A DNA stretch of 24,086 bases from an uncultured Treponema sp. (lineage in GTDB: Bacteria; Spirochaetota; Spirochaetia; Treponematales; Treponemataceae): positions 1 to 24,086 of the forward strand of contig CAMWPF010000004.1 in assembly GCA_947176045.1 (NCBI GenBank). Direction: 5' to 3'. Positions 1 through 6,194 of the stretch are shown here, in pieces. Numbering within the stretch: position 1 is the stretch's first letter; each line of letters starts with the position of its first letter. The position numbers and the translations under genes were made by a program. The notes below the pieces were generated by a model. The model made no database searches. It was given only the letters and a program-made list of their open reading frames with translations, and had not been told where the DNA came from.

Positions 1-1
1 A

Positions 2-856
2 ATTTCAATTCATATTCCATCACTCATTTTTTTATTTGAAATTCCTCCATTTGATACAATTTTTATTTCTCAAATCAGACCTATTTTAGGAATGAATTTT
101 TATATGGTTTTTCATATTTCCTCACCTATCATTATTTTGGTACTAGGACAAAAATTTTCAGAATTTTTACAAAAACCTAGTTTTTCACTTTTATGTCTTA
201 TCATTTTATATGGATTTACTATGTTTTTTTCGGGAACAAGAGCAAATATGCTTGCAACTGTTTTAGTTATGGGCTTAACATACTTACTTTATTGTTTTAA
301 GAAAGAACATCAATTAGGAAAAGTCGTATTTTTATCAACTTTTTTTTCTCTGTTCGCGCTGATTATTGTTTTTGTATTATTAACAGATTCTTCTAGCGGT
401 TCTTCTGATATAAAAAATAAACATATTGAATCAACAGTGCAGTTATTTTTAGAGAATAATATTTCGATGCTATTATTTGGAAATGGACCTGCTTCGGTAT
501 TTTATACATCAGGATTTAATGAATATACAAATAGAACTGAATTAAGTTATTTAGATCTGTTTCGCTTATTTGGAATCTTCGGTGCAGTACCAATTATTTT
601 TATATATATCTATCCTTTATTCGGTTTGTTAAAGAAAGGAACTTATGAATCTCTGTCATTTTTTATCGCCTATCTTGCTTATCTATTTATTGCTGGAACA
701 AATCCTTTGTTAATAGTTCCACAGGGATTTATTGCTTTAATTATTGCATATAATCATATGTTTAAGCAGAAAGAAAATGAAAACAAACCAAGAATAAAAC
801 AAGGCAGAGTTGTTAAATATTTTTTTAGTAAAAATAACAGCAGGTTATATGTTTGA
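2..856 (+). CDS. O-antigen polymerase/ligase-like membrane protein, 5' end outside window
   Basis: The reading frame is open to the left edge with no stop, so the gene is partial; the first ATG inside the window (position 92) is probably internal. About 284 codons are visible. The protein is strongly hydrophobic with several membrane spans. It carries an SGTRAN motif and a later GNGPAS...ELSYLDLFRLFG stretch, both typical of the Wzy/WaaL (O-antigen polymerase or ligase) superfamily. Such proteins polymerise or transfer surface polysaccharide at the inner membrane; the exact reaction cannot be told. The tail is basic and soluble. Base composition is extremely AT-rich, unlike everything from about position 900 onward, which suggests transfer as part of a variable polysaccharide cluster. 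The glycosyltransferase at 1373 fits the same pathway. Confidence 0.72.
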   Translation: MSIHIPSLIFLFEIPPFDTIFISQIRPILGMNFYMVFHISSPIIILVLGQKFSEFLQKPSFSLLCLIILYGFTMFFSGTRANMLATVLVMGLTYLLYCFKKEHQLGKVVFLSTFFSLFALIIVFVLLTDSSSGSSDIKNKHIESTVQLFLENNISMLLFGNGPASVFYTSGFNEYTNRTELSYLDLFRLFGIFGAVPIIFIYIYPLFGLLKKGTYESLSFFIAYLAYLFIAGTNPLLIVPQGFIALIIAYNHMFKQKENENKPRIKQGRVVKYFFSKNNSRLYV

Positions 857-893
857 TTGTAATCGAGAATCAGTAATGCGCAAGTATAATACC

Positions 894-968
894 TCAGAAC
901 AAGTCCTCGTGCTTGGAAAGCAGGGCGGAAACAAGGACATTTGTGTCAATGACGGCGTATATGCTCAT
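894..968 (-). pseudogene. 5' remnant of a PIN-domain toxin
   Basis: Three bases after the stop of the RelB/DinJ antitoxin (972-1262) an ATG at 968 opens a 24-codon frame reading MSIYAVIDTNVLVSALLSKH and then stopping at 894-896. The IDTNVLVSALL block is the N-terminus of PIN-family toxins (ribonucleases), whose first catalytic Asp lies in DTN. Intact family members are roughly 130-150 residues, so about 85% is missing. Similarity to the family ends near position 902, where composition turns AT-rich toward the polymerase gene. I infer that recombination or insertion replaced the rest of the toxin, leaving the antitoxin orphaned. The spacing matches a former two-gene toxin-antitoxin operon. Confidence 0.75.
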
Positions 969-971
969 TCG

Positions 972-1262
972 CTATCTGCTCTCCCGGTATGCGTGGATCT
1001 CAGCATTGATTTCGTCAAGCGACATTTTTTGCAGCCCGTTTTTCTTTGCCTCTTTTTGAAGCTTGCGGAACGCCTTTTTGCCTTCCTCAAGGGAAACCTT
1101 TTTTTCTACCTTCAGACTGAACGGAATGCCGCTTTCTTCGACGGATTTTTTCAGAAAGACCCTGATTGCCGTCGGCAGGTCAAGCCCGAGCCGCTCGTAG
1201 ATGCTTGCCGCCTCGTTCTTCAAATCCTCGTCAACACGAATTTGTACCAGTGTGCTTGCCAT
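972..1262 (-). CDS. RelB/DinJ-family antitoxin, toxin partner truncated
   Basis: The 96-residue product has the RelB/DinJ layout. A short N-terminal beta strand (TLVQIRVDEDLK) leads into a ribbon-helix-helix with the family's ERLGLDLPTAIRVFLKK motif. A charged C-terminal half follows that would wrap and block a toxin. GGAGG lies seven bases before the ATG, which supports the start. In such operons the antitoxin binds its own promoter and neutralises the downstream toxin; here that toxin is only a PIN-domain fragment (894-968). The gene is therefore probably an orphan antitoxin, perhaps still able to bind DNA or cross-neutralise a toxin encoded elsewhere. A second RelB/DinJ gene at 3249 is clearly different in sequence. 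Confidence 0.88.
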   Translation of the reverse strand: MASTLVQIRVDEDLKNEAASIYERLGLDLPTAIRVFLKKSVEESGIPFSLKVEKKVSLEEGKKAFRKLQKEAKKNGLQKMSLDEINAEIHAYRESR

Positions 1263-1298
1263 AGTGCGCCTCCAAAAACAGCGGAATGTGTTTGTAAT

Positions 1299-1330
1299 TT
1301 ACATGTATGCGGATGTAATGCGTTTGTCAA
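1299..1330 (-). promoter_or_regulatory. Putative promoter and operator of the orphan RelB/DinJ gene
   Basis: Reading the minus strand, a consensus TTGACA (1330-1325) is followed after 17 bases by TACATG (1307-1302). The -10 falls inside an inverted repeat, TTACAT (1299-1304) and ATGTAA (1313-1318) with an 8-base spacer. A palindrome over the -10 is where an autoregulating RelB-type antitoxin would bind. The -35 is strong and the -10 weak, so this is a sequence-based proposal. Confidence 0.45.
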
Positions 1331-1372
1331 TGAGAATATATGTGAAAAATCTTATCTTCAAGGAGTTTTCCA

Positions 1373-2500
1373 ATGAATACACCGGTTTCCCGCGCTGAAA
1401 GTTGTTCTTCCGAAGCGCCGAAAAAAATCCGCGTTTCCGTCATCGGCACGGCGGGCGTTCCGGCCTGCTACGGCGGATTTGAGTCGCTTGTGGACAACCT
1501 TTTGGACTGGACGCCGCCGGACGTTGCGTACACGGTTTTCTGCCCGGCGAAAAAATATGAGACGCACCTTGAGTCGTACAAGGGCGCGCAGCTCGTCTAC
1601 CTTGACCGCGATGCGAACGGCGCGGAAAGCATTCTCTACGACTTTGACGGAATGAGGCGGTCGCTCGGCGCGGACGTCATGCTGGTTCTGGGCGTGTCGG
1701 GCTGCCTGTTCCTGCCGTACATCAGGCGGCGGTTCAAGGGAAAAATCATCACGAACATCGACGGGCTTGAATGGAAGCGCGATAAATGGAGCTGGTTCGC
1801 GCGGCTGCTTTTGAAATTCAGCGAGCGGATGGCGGTGCGCTGTTCCGATGTCATCATCGGCGACAACCGCGGAATCACGGACTACGTTGCATCGGAGTAC
1901 CGGGCGGCGGCGAAAAAGCGTGTCGAGCTGATTGCCTACGGCGGCGACCATGCCGCGAAAGTCAGCGACGATTCCCTGTATGAATCGTATCCGTTCTGCA
2001 AAGAGCCGTATGCCGTTACCGTCTGCCGCATTGAGCCTGAGAACAATATCCACGTGATTCTGGAGGCGTTCTCCCGGCTTCCCGGGCGGCAGCTTGTCGC
2101 CGTCGGCAACTGGCAGAATTCAGCCTACGGAAGAAAGCTGAAGGAAGCGTTCTCCGCGTTCGGGAATCTTCATCTGCTTGAGCCGGTCTACGAGATGCAC
2201 ACGGTGAACTGGCTCCGCTCGAACGCGGCCTTGTACGTCCACGGACATTCTGCTGGCGGAACGAATCCCAGCCTTGTGGAGGCGATGAACCTTGCGCTGC
2301 CAGTGCTCGCGTTCGACTGCGTGTACAACCGCGCCACCACCGAAAACAAGGCGCTCTACTGGAAAACGGCGGACGACATTGCGCGCATTGTAATGGAAGA
2401 AAGCGGACGTTTCCCTGAAACTGCTGCGGCCATGGCGGAAGCCGGGCGGCGGCTCTACACGTGGGAGCGGATTGCGGCGCAGTACAACGCGCTGTATTGA
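1373..2500 (+). CDS. DUF1972-type glycosyltransferase (rhamnosyltransferase-like, GT4 fold)
   Basis: The 375-residue protein has the DUF1972 signature at about residues 20-43 (RVSVIGTAGVPACYGGFESL) and NIDGLEWKRDKW at 128-139, which is typical of Cps2T-like beta-1,4-rhamnosyltransferases. The GT4 nucleotide-sugar-binding segment HGHSAGGTNPSLVEAM lies at about 290-305, with CRIEPENN near 218-225. Such enzymes act in the cytoplasm and add a sugar to a lipid-linked polysaccharide intermediate. AAGGAG lies about nine bases before the ATG and supports the start. The first ~18 residues are a polar extension ahead of the Rossmann fold. GC-rich codon use matches the host genome rather than the AT-rich polymerase upstream. 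The acceptor and donor sugar cannot be determined from sequence. Confidence 0.88.
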   Translation: MNTPVSRAESCSSEAPKKIRVSVIGTAGVPACYGGFESLVDNLLDWTPPDVAYTVFCPAKKYETHLESYKGAQLVYLDRDANGAESILYDFDGMRRSLGADVMLVLGVSGCLFLPYIRRRFKGKIITNIDGLEWKRDKWSWFARLLLKFSERMAVRCSDVIIGDNRGITDYVASEYRAAAKKRVELIAYGGDHAAKVSDDSLYESYPFCKEPYAVTVCRIEPENNIHVILEAFSRLPGRQLVAVGNWQNSAYGRKLKEAFSAFGNLHLLEPVYEMHTVNWLRSNAALYVHGHSAGGTNPSLVEAMNLALPVLAFDCVYNRATTENKALYWKTADDIARIVMEESGRFPETAAAMAEAGRRLYTWERIAAQYNALY

Positions 2501-2509
2501 CGGAGCGGA

Positions 2510-2707
2510 CTAAAAGGCGTTTCTGCCGGATTGCGTCAGATGGAAAAATCCGCGTTCATCTTTTTCGACAAAGCTTTTTGCACGGCAGCCGTCAAGCGCA
2601 GCGGAAACCGTTTTCAAAGCGGCGGCAATTTCCGTTTCATGAACAGGACGCCCCTTTTCCGTGAGAAATTCCAAAACTGCCTTTTCCCGTTCTGTCGGCA
2701 CATACAT
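2510..2707 (-). CDS. Small putative winged-helix protein, doubtful
   Basis: This 65-residue frame reads like a winged helix-turn-helix. A first helix (TEREKAVLEFLTEKG) is followed by HETEIAAALKTVSAALDGC and then a wing ending FFHLTQSGRNAF. I do not recognise a specific family. The start is weak: AAGAAG abuts the ATG, so a GTG two codons later would be better placed relative to it. It is convergent with the glycosyltransferase, nine bases from that gene's stop. It could be a small regulator, the C-terminal fragment of a decayed one, or a chance frame. Confidence 0.35.
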   Translation of the reverse strand: MYVPTEREKAVLEFLTEKGRPVHETEIAAALKTVSAALDGCRAKSFVEKDERGFFHLTQSGRNAF

Positions 2708-2986
2708 CTTCTTACTGTAGCAAAAAAATACATTCTGTTCCAGCCGCGCTTTCTCGGCTTTCCTTTTTCCGCAAGATCTGATACAAAAGGCGCATGGAAT
2801 TCCTTTTGCCGGGCAGGGCGCCGCGGAAAGATGCGCATCGGTTTTTCTCAGCCGTCATCGCGGCGCTGTTCAGCAGCGAAATTATGCGGCAGGGGCTTAA
2901 GTACGGCATACGGGTCAAACTGAACCTTCCCGCGATTTTCAGACTGTTTTTCCGCAGGAACGAAAGCCGCCGCCCGGGGAAGGCTG
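2708..2986. other. Stretch without a confident gene; possible gene remnant
   Basis: No intact gene is convincing here. On the plus strand an ATG at 2794 opens a frame with host-like GC-rich third positions (about 65 codons to ~2990). It then runs antisense into the YoeB gene and stops at 3039. Its ribosome-binding site is poor and the product is not recognised. It could be the 5' part of a gene cut by arrival of the toxin-antitoxin pair, or a chance frame. Confidence 0.2.
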
Positions 2987-3244
2987 CTAGCTGTGGTAGT
3001 GAGTGCCGCACTGCACGATTTCGACTGTCTCTCCATTGATTCGGTAGACAATCCGATTGAAGTCGTCAATCCGGCGGCTCCAGTAGCCGGAAAGGTTTCC
3101 TTTCAGCGGTTCCGGCTTTCCGATGCCTTCATAGCCGCCGCGCTCGATGTCCTTGAGAAGGGCGTTCGCCTTTTTGAGAAGCTTCCTGTTTTCCTGCAAC
3201 GCAAGATAGTCTTCCCATGCTTCTTCGGTCCATGTTTTTTTCAT
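2987..3244 (-). CDS. yoeB: Txe/YoeB-family mRNA interferase toxin
   Basis: The 85-residue product follows E. coli YoeB along its length, including WTEEAWEDYLALQ, GIGKPEPLKGNLSGYWSRRI and NRIVYRI. YoeB is a ribosome-dependent endoribonuclease that cuts mRNA in the A site. The residues matching its catalytic Glu46, Arg65 and His83 are present here as E45, R64 and H82, so the toxin looks intact. I chose the ATG at 3244 because it lies four bases after the antitoxin stop and gives the family length. A start at 3259 would add five residues and overlap the antitoxin gene. One to two extra residues follow the usual HY end. It is expressed with, and neutralised by, the upstream antitoxin. Confidence 0.93.
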   Translation of the reverse strand: MKKTWTEEAWEDYLALQENRKLLKKANALLKDIERGGYEGIGKPEPLKGNLSGYWSRRIDDFNRIVYRINGETVEIVQCGTHYHS

Positions 3245-3248
3245 GCTG

Positions 3249-3500
3249 CTATGCCTCAATCAGTTCATGCTCGGTCAGCTTGCCTTCCTTTGCATGGCTG
3301 ATTGAAAGCGCCAGCCGCTCTTGGTTTTCCGCGCTGTAGAACGGATCTTCGTTGGTGATGTCGAACGGAATCCTGTGCTCGCGGACAACTTTCTTCGCAA
3401 AGATGTTGAACGCCGCTGAAATAGAAAGTCCCACGTCCTTGCAGAACTGTTCAAACTCCTTCTTCGTTTCGTTTTCCATTCTCACGCTTACGTTCATCAT
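3249..3500 (-). CDS. relB: RelB/DinJ-family antitoxin paired with YoeB
   Basis: The 83-residue protein starts with a beta strand (MMNVSVRMENETKKEFEQF) and a ribbon-helix-helix containing VGLSISAAFNIFAKKVV, the RelB/DinJ pattern. A toxin-binding C-terminal part follows, including ITNEDPFYSAENQERL. AGGAGG sits seven bases before the first ATG, and the next codon is also ATG. It precedes yoeB by four bases, the usual antitoxin-first order. YoeB partners are more often YefM/Phd-type, so this is a RelB-YoeB mix, though such pairings are common. Autoregulation is likely through the palindrome at 3528-3540. The symbol relB is given by family only. Confidence 0.9.
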   Translation of the reverse strand: MMNVSVRMENETKKEFEQFCKDVGLSISAAFNIFAKKVVREHRIPFDITNEDPFYSAENQERLALSISHAKEGKLTEHELIEA

Positions 3501-3527
3501 CTGTTTCCTCCTGGTCGAATCATATCG

Positions 3528-3540
3528 ACTTATAATAAGT
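3528..3540. promoter_or_regulatory. Palindromic operator candidate upstream of relB-yoeB
   Basis: ACTTATAATAAGT is a perfect inverted repeat (six bases per arm, one central base) 28 bases upstream of the antitoxin start. It contains a -10-like TATTAT on the minus strand. This is a natural site for antitoxin-toxin repression. No good -35 element is visible, so the promoter itself is uncertain. Confidence 0.5.
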
Positions 3541-3639
3541 ATCTTTCACTTAAAATATAGCCGCAATTCTGCGCGCAGTCAAGGATTTCGGCGTTCAGCT
3601 GAAAATACAATTGTTCACTATGATTTTCGCCGCCGGGCG

Positions 3640-4323
3640 TTATGATGGTTCGTGCCCCGGCGATTCCCGCTCTTCAAGCATCCGCCGGATTTTTTCGCGC
3701 ACCTGATTGAGGTCCGCATTGCACAAGTCCGGCAGGAATGAGGCGAGCTGTTCCGGCGCGAAGTCCCACCACTTGAGGCGCAGGAGCAGTTCCGCAAGCT
3801 CCCCGTCGAATCTCGGCTTGATGGGGCGGCAGGGGTTTCCGCCTGCGACGGTGTAGGGCGGGATGTCCTTTGCCACGACCGAGTACGCCGCGATGATTGC
3901 GCCGTCGCCGATGTGGACGCCCGGCATGACGCGGCACTCGCGCCCGAGCCACACGTCGTTTCCGATGACGGTGTCGCCCTTGCGCGGCAGCTGCGAGAGG
4001 TGCGGCGGCGTGTTCTCTTCCCATCTTCCGCCGAAGACGTTGAACGGATATGTCGTAACGCTCGAAAGCCGGTGGTTCGCGCTTCCCATGATGAACTGCG
4101 TGCCGCTCGCAATCTGGCAGAACTTGCCGATGATGAGCCGGTCGCCGAACTCGGGGTAGTTGAAGAGGACGTTGCGCTTCTCGAATAGTTCGGGCGCGTC
4201 CGCATCGTCGTAGTAGGTGTAGTCGCCCACAAAAATGTTCGGCGCGGTGATGACGTTTTTAAGGAACACCGACGTCTTGTACTCGTTCGGAAAAATCTGA
4301 TCTGGGCTTGGGATTTCGCTCAT
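3640..4323 (-). CDS. Vat/CatB-like hexapeptide-repeat acetyltransferase
   Basis: The 227-residue protein is a left-handed beta-helix acyltransferase of the xenobiotic acetyltransferase (XAT) group. VGDYTYYDD (32-40), IIGKFCQIASGTQFIMGSANHR (64-85), TYPFNVFGGRWE (91-102), GNDVWLG (121-127) and VAGGNP (159-164) align block by block with streptogramin acetyltransferases (VatD) and CatB. His84 corresponds to the catalytic His. These enzymes use acetyl-CoA to acetylate streptogramin A or chloramphenicol, but many relatives act on unknown hydroxyl compounds or sugars. Start choice: AGGAGG is placed six bases before the ATG at 4323. A frame extension to 4377 has no such signal. With a polysaccharide locus nearby, an O-acetyltransferase role is an alternative. 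Drug resistance is not shown. Confidence 0.85.
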   Translation of the reverse strand: MSEIPSPDQIFPNEYKTSVFLKNVITAPNIFVGDYTYYDDADAPELFEKRNVLFNYPEFGDRLIIGKFCQIASGTQFIMGSANHRLSSVTTYPFNVFGGRWEENTPPHLSQLPRKGDTVIGNDVWLGRECRVMPGVHIGDGAIIAAYSVVAKDIPPYTVAGGNPCRPIKPRFDGELAELLLRLKWWDFAPEQLASFLPDLCNADLNQVREKIRRMLEERESPGHEPS

Positions 4324-4414
4324 GCTGTCCTCCTGGATATGCGGATTTTTGGAAATGCGCTTTTGGAAAGTATCCATGCTTTCCGGCTGAAAATCAACAC
4401 CCTCGACGCAGGTC

Positions 4415-4489
4415 GCCGGGGTATGAAGTCCTCCGCACGAATCAACATGCCTCGGCTCAGATGCCGGGATGTGAAGTCCTCCGCACGAA
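4415..4489. repeat. Short direct repeat, two 27-bp copies
   Basis: Copies at 4415-4441 and 4463-4489 match at 25 of 27 bases with a 48-base period. Each starts GCCGGG and ends in an identical 17-base core (GAAGTCCTCCGCACGAA). They lie in the gap of about 190 bases between the acetyltransferase start and the XRE gene end. I see no gene here. The function is unknown; a dispersed repeat, a binding site or a duplication remnant are possible. Confidence 0.7.
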
Positions 4490-4512
4490 CTGGGCGCGCG
4501 CTGGACAGGCCT

Positions 4513-4836
4513 TCATTTATACCGTTCCGCCGTTTCGCGAAAGATCTTGCTGATTTGGTTCAGAACGTCGTCGGAAAATGTCGAAAGCAGCTCGCTTTTT
4601 CCGGGCTGCCGCGAGTTTTGGACGGGCAGGAAGAAATGGTAGGGCTGGACGTCAAGCGCCGCGCTCAATTTTGAAAGCGTGTTCGGAGAAATCCATTTCT
4701 TTCCATTTTCAATGTCATTTATAAAGTTGAATGTAAGGTCCGCCTTTTCTGCAAGCTGCATTTGCGAAATATTCTTCCCTTTTCTGAATAGCTTCACATT
4801 TTGTCCAAGCAGTAGCCGTATTTCGTTTTCCGTCAT
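4513..4836 (-). CDS. XRE-family helix-turn-helix regulator
   Basis: The 107-residue protein has a classical Cro/CI-type HTH at about residues 13-69. VKLFRKGKNISQMQLAEKAD leads into a recognition segment LTFNFINDIENGKKWIS, then PNTLSKLSAALDV. The C-terminal ~38 residues are polar and could dimerise. No clear Shine-Dalgarno sequence precedes the ATG. The gene is divergent from the lipoprotein gene at 4956. The 119-base gap holds a strong promoter for this gene and nested inverted repeats, so the simplest reading is a local repressor of itself and of the envelope-gene run starting at 4956. The ligand or signal is unknown. Confidence 0.85.
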   Translation of the reverse strand: MTENEIRLLLGQNVKLFRKGKNISQMQLAEKADLTFNFINDIENGKKWISPNTLSKLSAALDVQPYHFFLPVQNSRQPGKSELLSTFSDDVLNQISKIFRETAERYK

Positions 4837-4871
4837 AATACTAGAAACGTTCCCATGCTATTAGTGTGAAA

Positions 4872-4901
4872 ATTATAACTGATGGATTGACAGATAATCA
4901 A
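4872..4901 (-). promoter_or_regulatory. Putative sigma-70 promoter of the XRE gene
   Basis: On the minus strand TTGATT (4901-4896) is separated by 18 bases from a perfect TATAAT (4877-4872). Transcription would start near 4865 and leave a leader of about 28 bases before the XRE start codon. Confidence 0.6.
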
Positions 4902-4926
4902 AATGTTGTCAGTATGTAATTATCTG
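4887..4926. promoter_or_regulatory. Nested inverted repeats, operator candidate between divergent genes
   Basis: CAGATAAT (4891-4898) and ATTATCTG (4919-4926) form a perfect 8-base inverted repeat with a 20-base gap. TGACA (4888-4892) and TGTCA (4907-4911) form a second one within it. On the plus strand the region also holds TTGACA (4887-4892) and TTGTCA (4906-4911); the latter is 16 bases before TATTAG (4928-4933), a modest promoter for the gene at 4956. The outer left arm overlaps the -35 of the XRE gene. Binding of the XRE protein here could control both directions. Confidence 0.5.
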
Positions 4927-4955
4927 CTATTAGTTAGTATTTGCGGAGGTACGGC

Positions 4956-6173
4956 ATGAACATAAAGAAATTTTGGAAACTATGGGCGCTTTTTGCGCTT
5001 GCCGCCGGATTGGTTCTTGCCGGGTGCGATTTCATATCCAGCGAAGAAGAGGAGGAAGAATCCGGCGGAAGCGAGAATTCTGGCGGAAGTGGAGGCAGCA
5101 GTTCGGGCGTTCCCGCTCTTGTCGAGGGCGAATGGACGGACGGCACGATTTCCAAAAACGGCCAGACAGATACATATTCCATCGAAGTCAGCAAGGGAAC
5201 GCGGTATTTTGTGTATCTGAATGATACGGATGACGGTGATGGTACAAAAACCGCCGATATGGGATTGAAAATATATCACAGCGATGGCACGGCAATCAGC
5301 AGCAGCTATAACAGCGTGCAAAGCTGTTGGGAAAAGCCGTTCACGTTCCTTGCGCCGAGTGACGGCACAATTACGATAACTGCGGCATCCTATGGTGGAT
5401 TTTCAGGATGGGAATATGGTGTTGGTACATATGCAATAAAATACACATCCCGTCCGGAATATGATGTGCTTTCTAATGGAGAGTGGAAAGAGGACCGCAT
5501 AATTGCAAATGGGCAGACGAATAAGTATTCCATCGAAGTCAGCAAGGGAACGCGGTATTTTGTGTATCTGAATGATGCGGATGACGGTGATGGTACAAAA
5601 ACCGCCGATATGGGATTGAAAATATATCACAGCGATGGCACGGCAATCAGCAGCAGCTATAACAGCGTGCAAAGCTGTTGGGAAAAGCCGTTCACGTTCC
5701 TTGCGCCGAGTGACGGCACAATTACGATAACTGCGGCATCCTATGGTGGATTTTCAGGATGGGAATATGGTGTTGGTACATATGCAATAAGATGCACCTC
5801 CCGTCCAGAATATGACGCGCTTTCCGATGGAGAGTGGAAGAATGACAGTATCATTGCGACAGGGCAGACAAACAAATATTCCATAAATGTCGTTGCTGGA
5901 ACGCAGTATTCCATATACTTGAATGATGGATATGAGGGAGACGGTTCAAAAACTGCCAACAGGATAGGATTGAAAATTATATACACCCAAGATTCGAACA
6001 GCGACAATCCTGTCATTTGCAACAACTATAGCAACGCATGCAAGCTGTATGTAAAACCGTATACATTCACTGCGCCGAGCACTGGCACGATTATCATAAC
6101 CGCAGCAGTTTATTCTTCCGGCTGGGAAAAAGGCATCGGCACATACGCAATCAAATACATGAGCGGCAGCTGA
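4956..6173 (+). CDS. Lipoprotein with three PPC-like beta-sandwich repeats
   Basis: The 405-residue product has a lipoprotein signal peptide ending LVLAGC (Cys24), then an acidic run and a Gly/Ser linker, indicating a tethered domain array. Three repeats of ~115-117 residues follow. Each starts GEW..D..I...GQT..YSI, passes TA.MGLKIY and ends GWE.G.GTYAIKY. This resembles bacterial pre-peptidase C-terminal (PPC) domains, which fold as beta sandwiches, but I cannot assign a named family with certainty. The first two repeats are almost identical in DNA; the third has diverged. GGAGG eight bases before the ATG at 4956 supports this start over one five codons upstream. It is the first gene of the run and divergent from the XRE gene. 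The function is probably surface or periplasmic binding. Confidence 0.78.
   Translation: MNIKKFWKLWALFALAAGLVLAGCDFISSEEEEEESGGSENSGGSGGSSSGVPALVEGEWTDGTISKNGQTDTYSIEVSKGTRYFVYLNDTDDGDGTKTADMGLKIYHSDGTAISSSYNSVQSCWEKPFTFLAPSDGTITITAASYGGFSGWEYGVGTYAIKYTSRPEYDVLSNGEWKEDRIIANGQTNKYSIEVSKGTRYFVYLNDADDGDGTKTADMGLKIYHSDGTAISSSYNSVQSCWEKPFTFLAPSDGTITITAASYGGFSGWEYGVGTYAIRCTSRPEYDALSDGEWKNDSIIATGQTNKYSINVVAGTQYSIYLNDGYEGDGSKTANRIGLKIIYTQDSNSDNPVICNNYSNACKLYVKPYTFTAPSTGTIIITAAVYSSGWEKGIGTYAIKYMSGS
5175..5790 (+). repeat. Near-identical tandem duplication, 351-bp period
   Basis: Positions 5175-5439 and 5526-5790 (265 bases each) differ by only one base (A/G in the GAT(A/G)CGG segment). They encode most of repeats 1 and 2 of the lipoprotein. 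The intervening 86 bases and the third repeat have diverged, so identity here reflects recent duplication or gene conversion. Confidence 0.93.
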
Positions 6174-6194
6174 TTCGGCAGTGCGGAGAACTGA

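Noticed and set aside
5041..5060. Possible CRISPR or tandem short-repeat array suggested by repetitive sequence at 4950-6170
   Set aside because: The repeats are in-frame domain duplications of one lipoprotein, with no spacer-repeat pattern.
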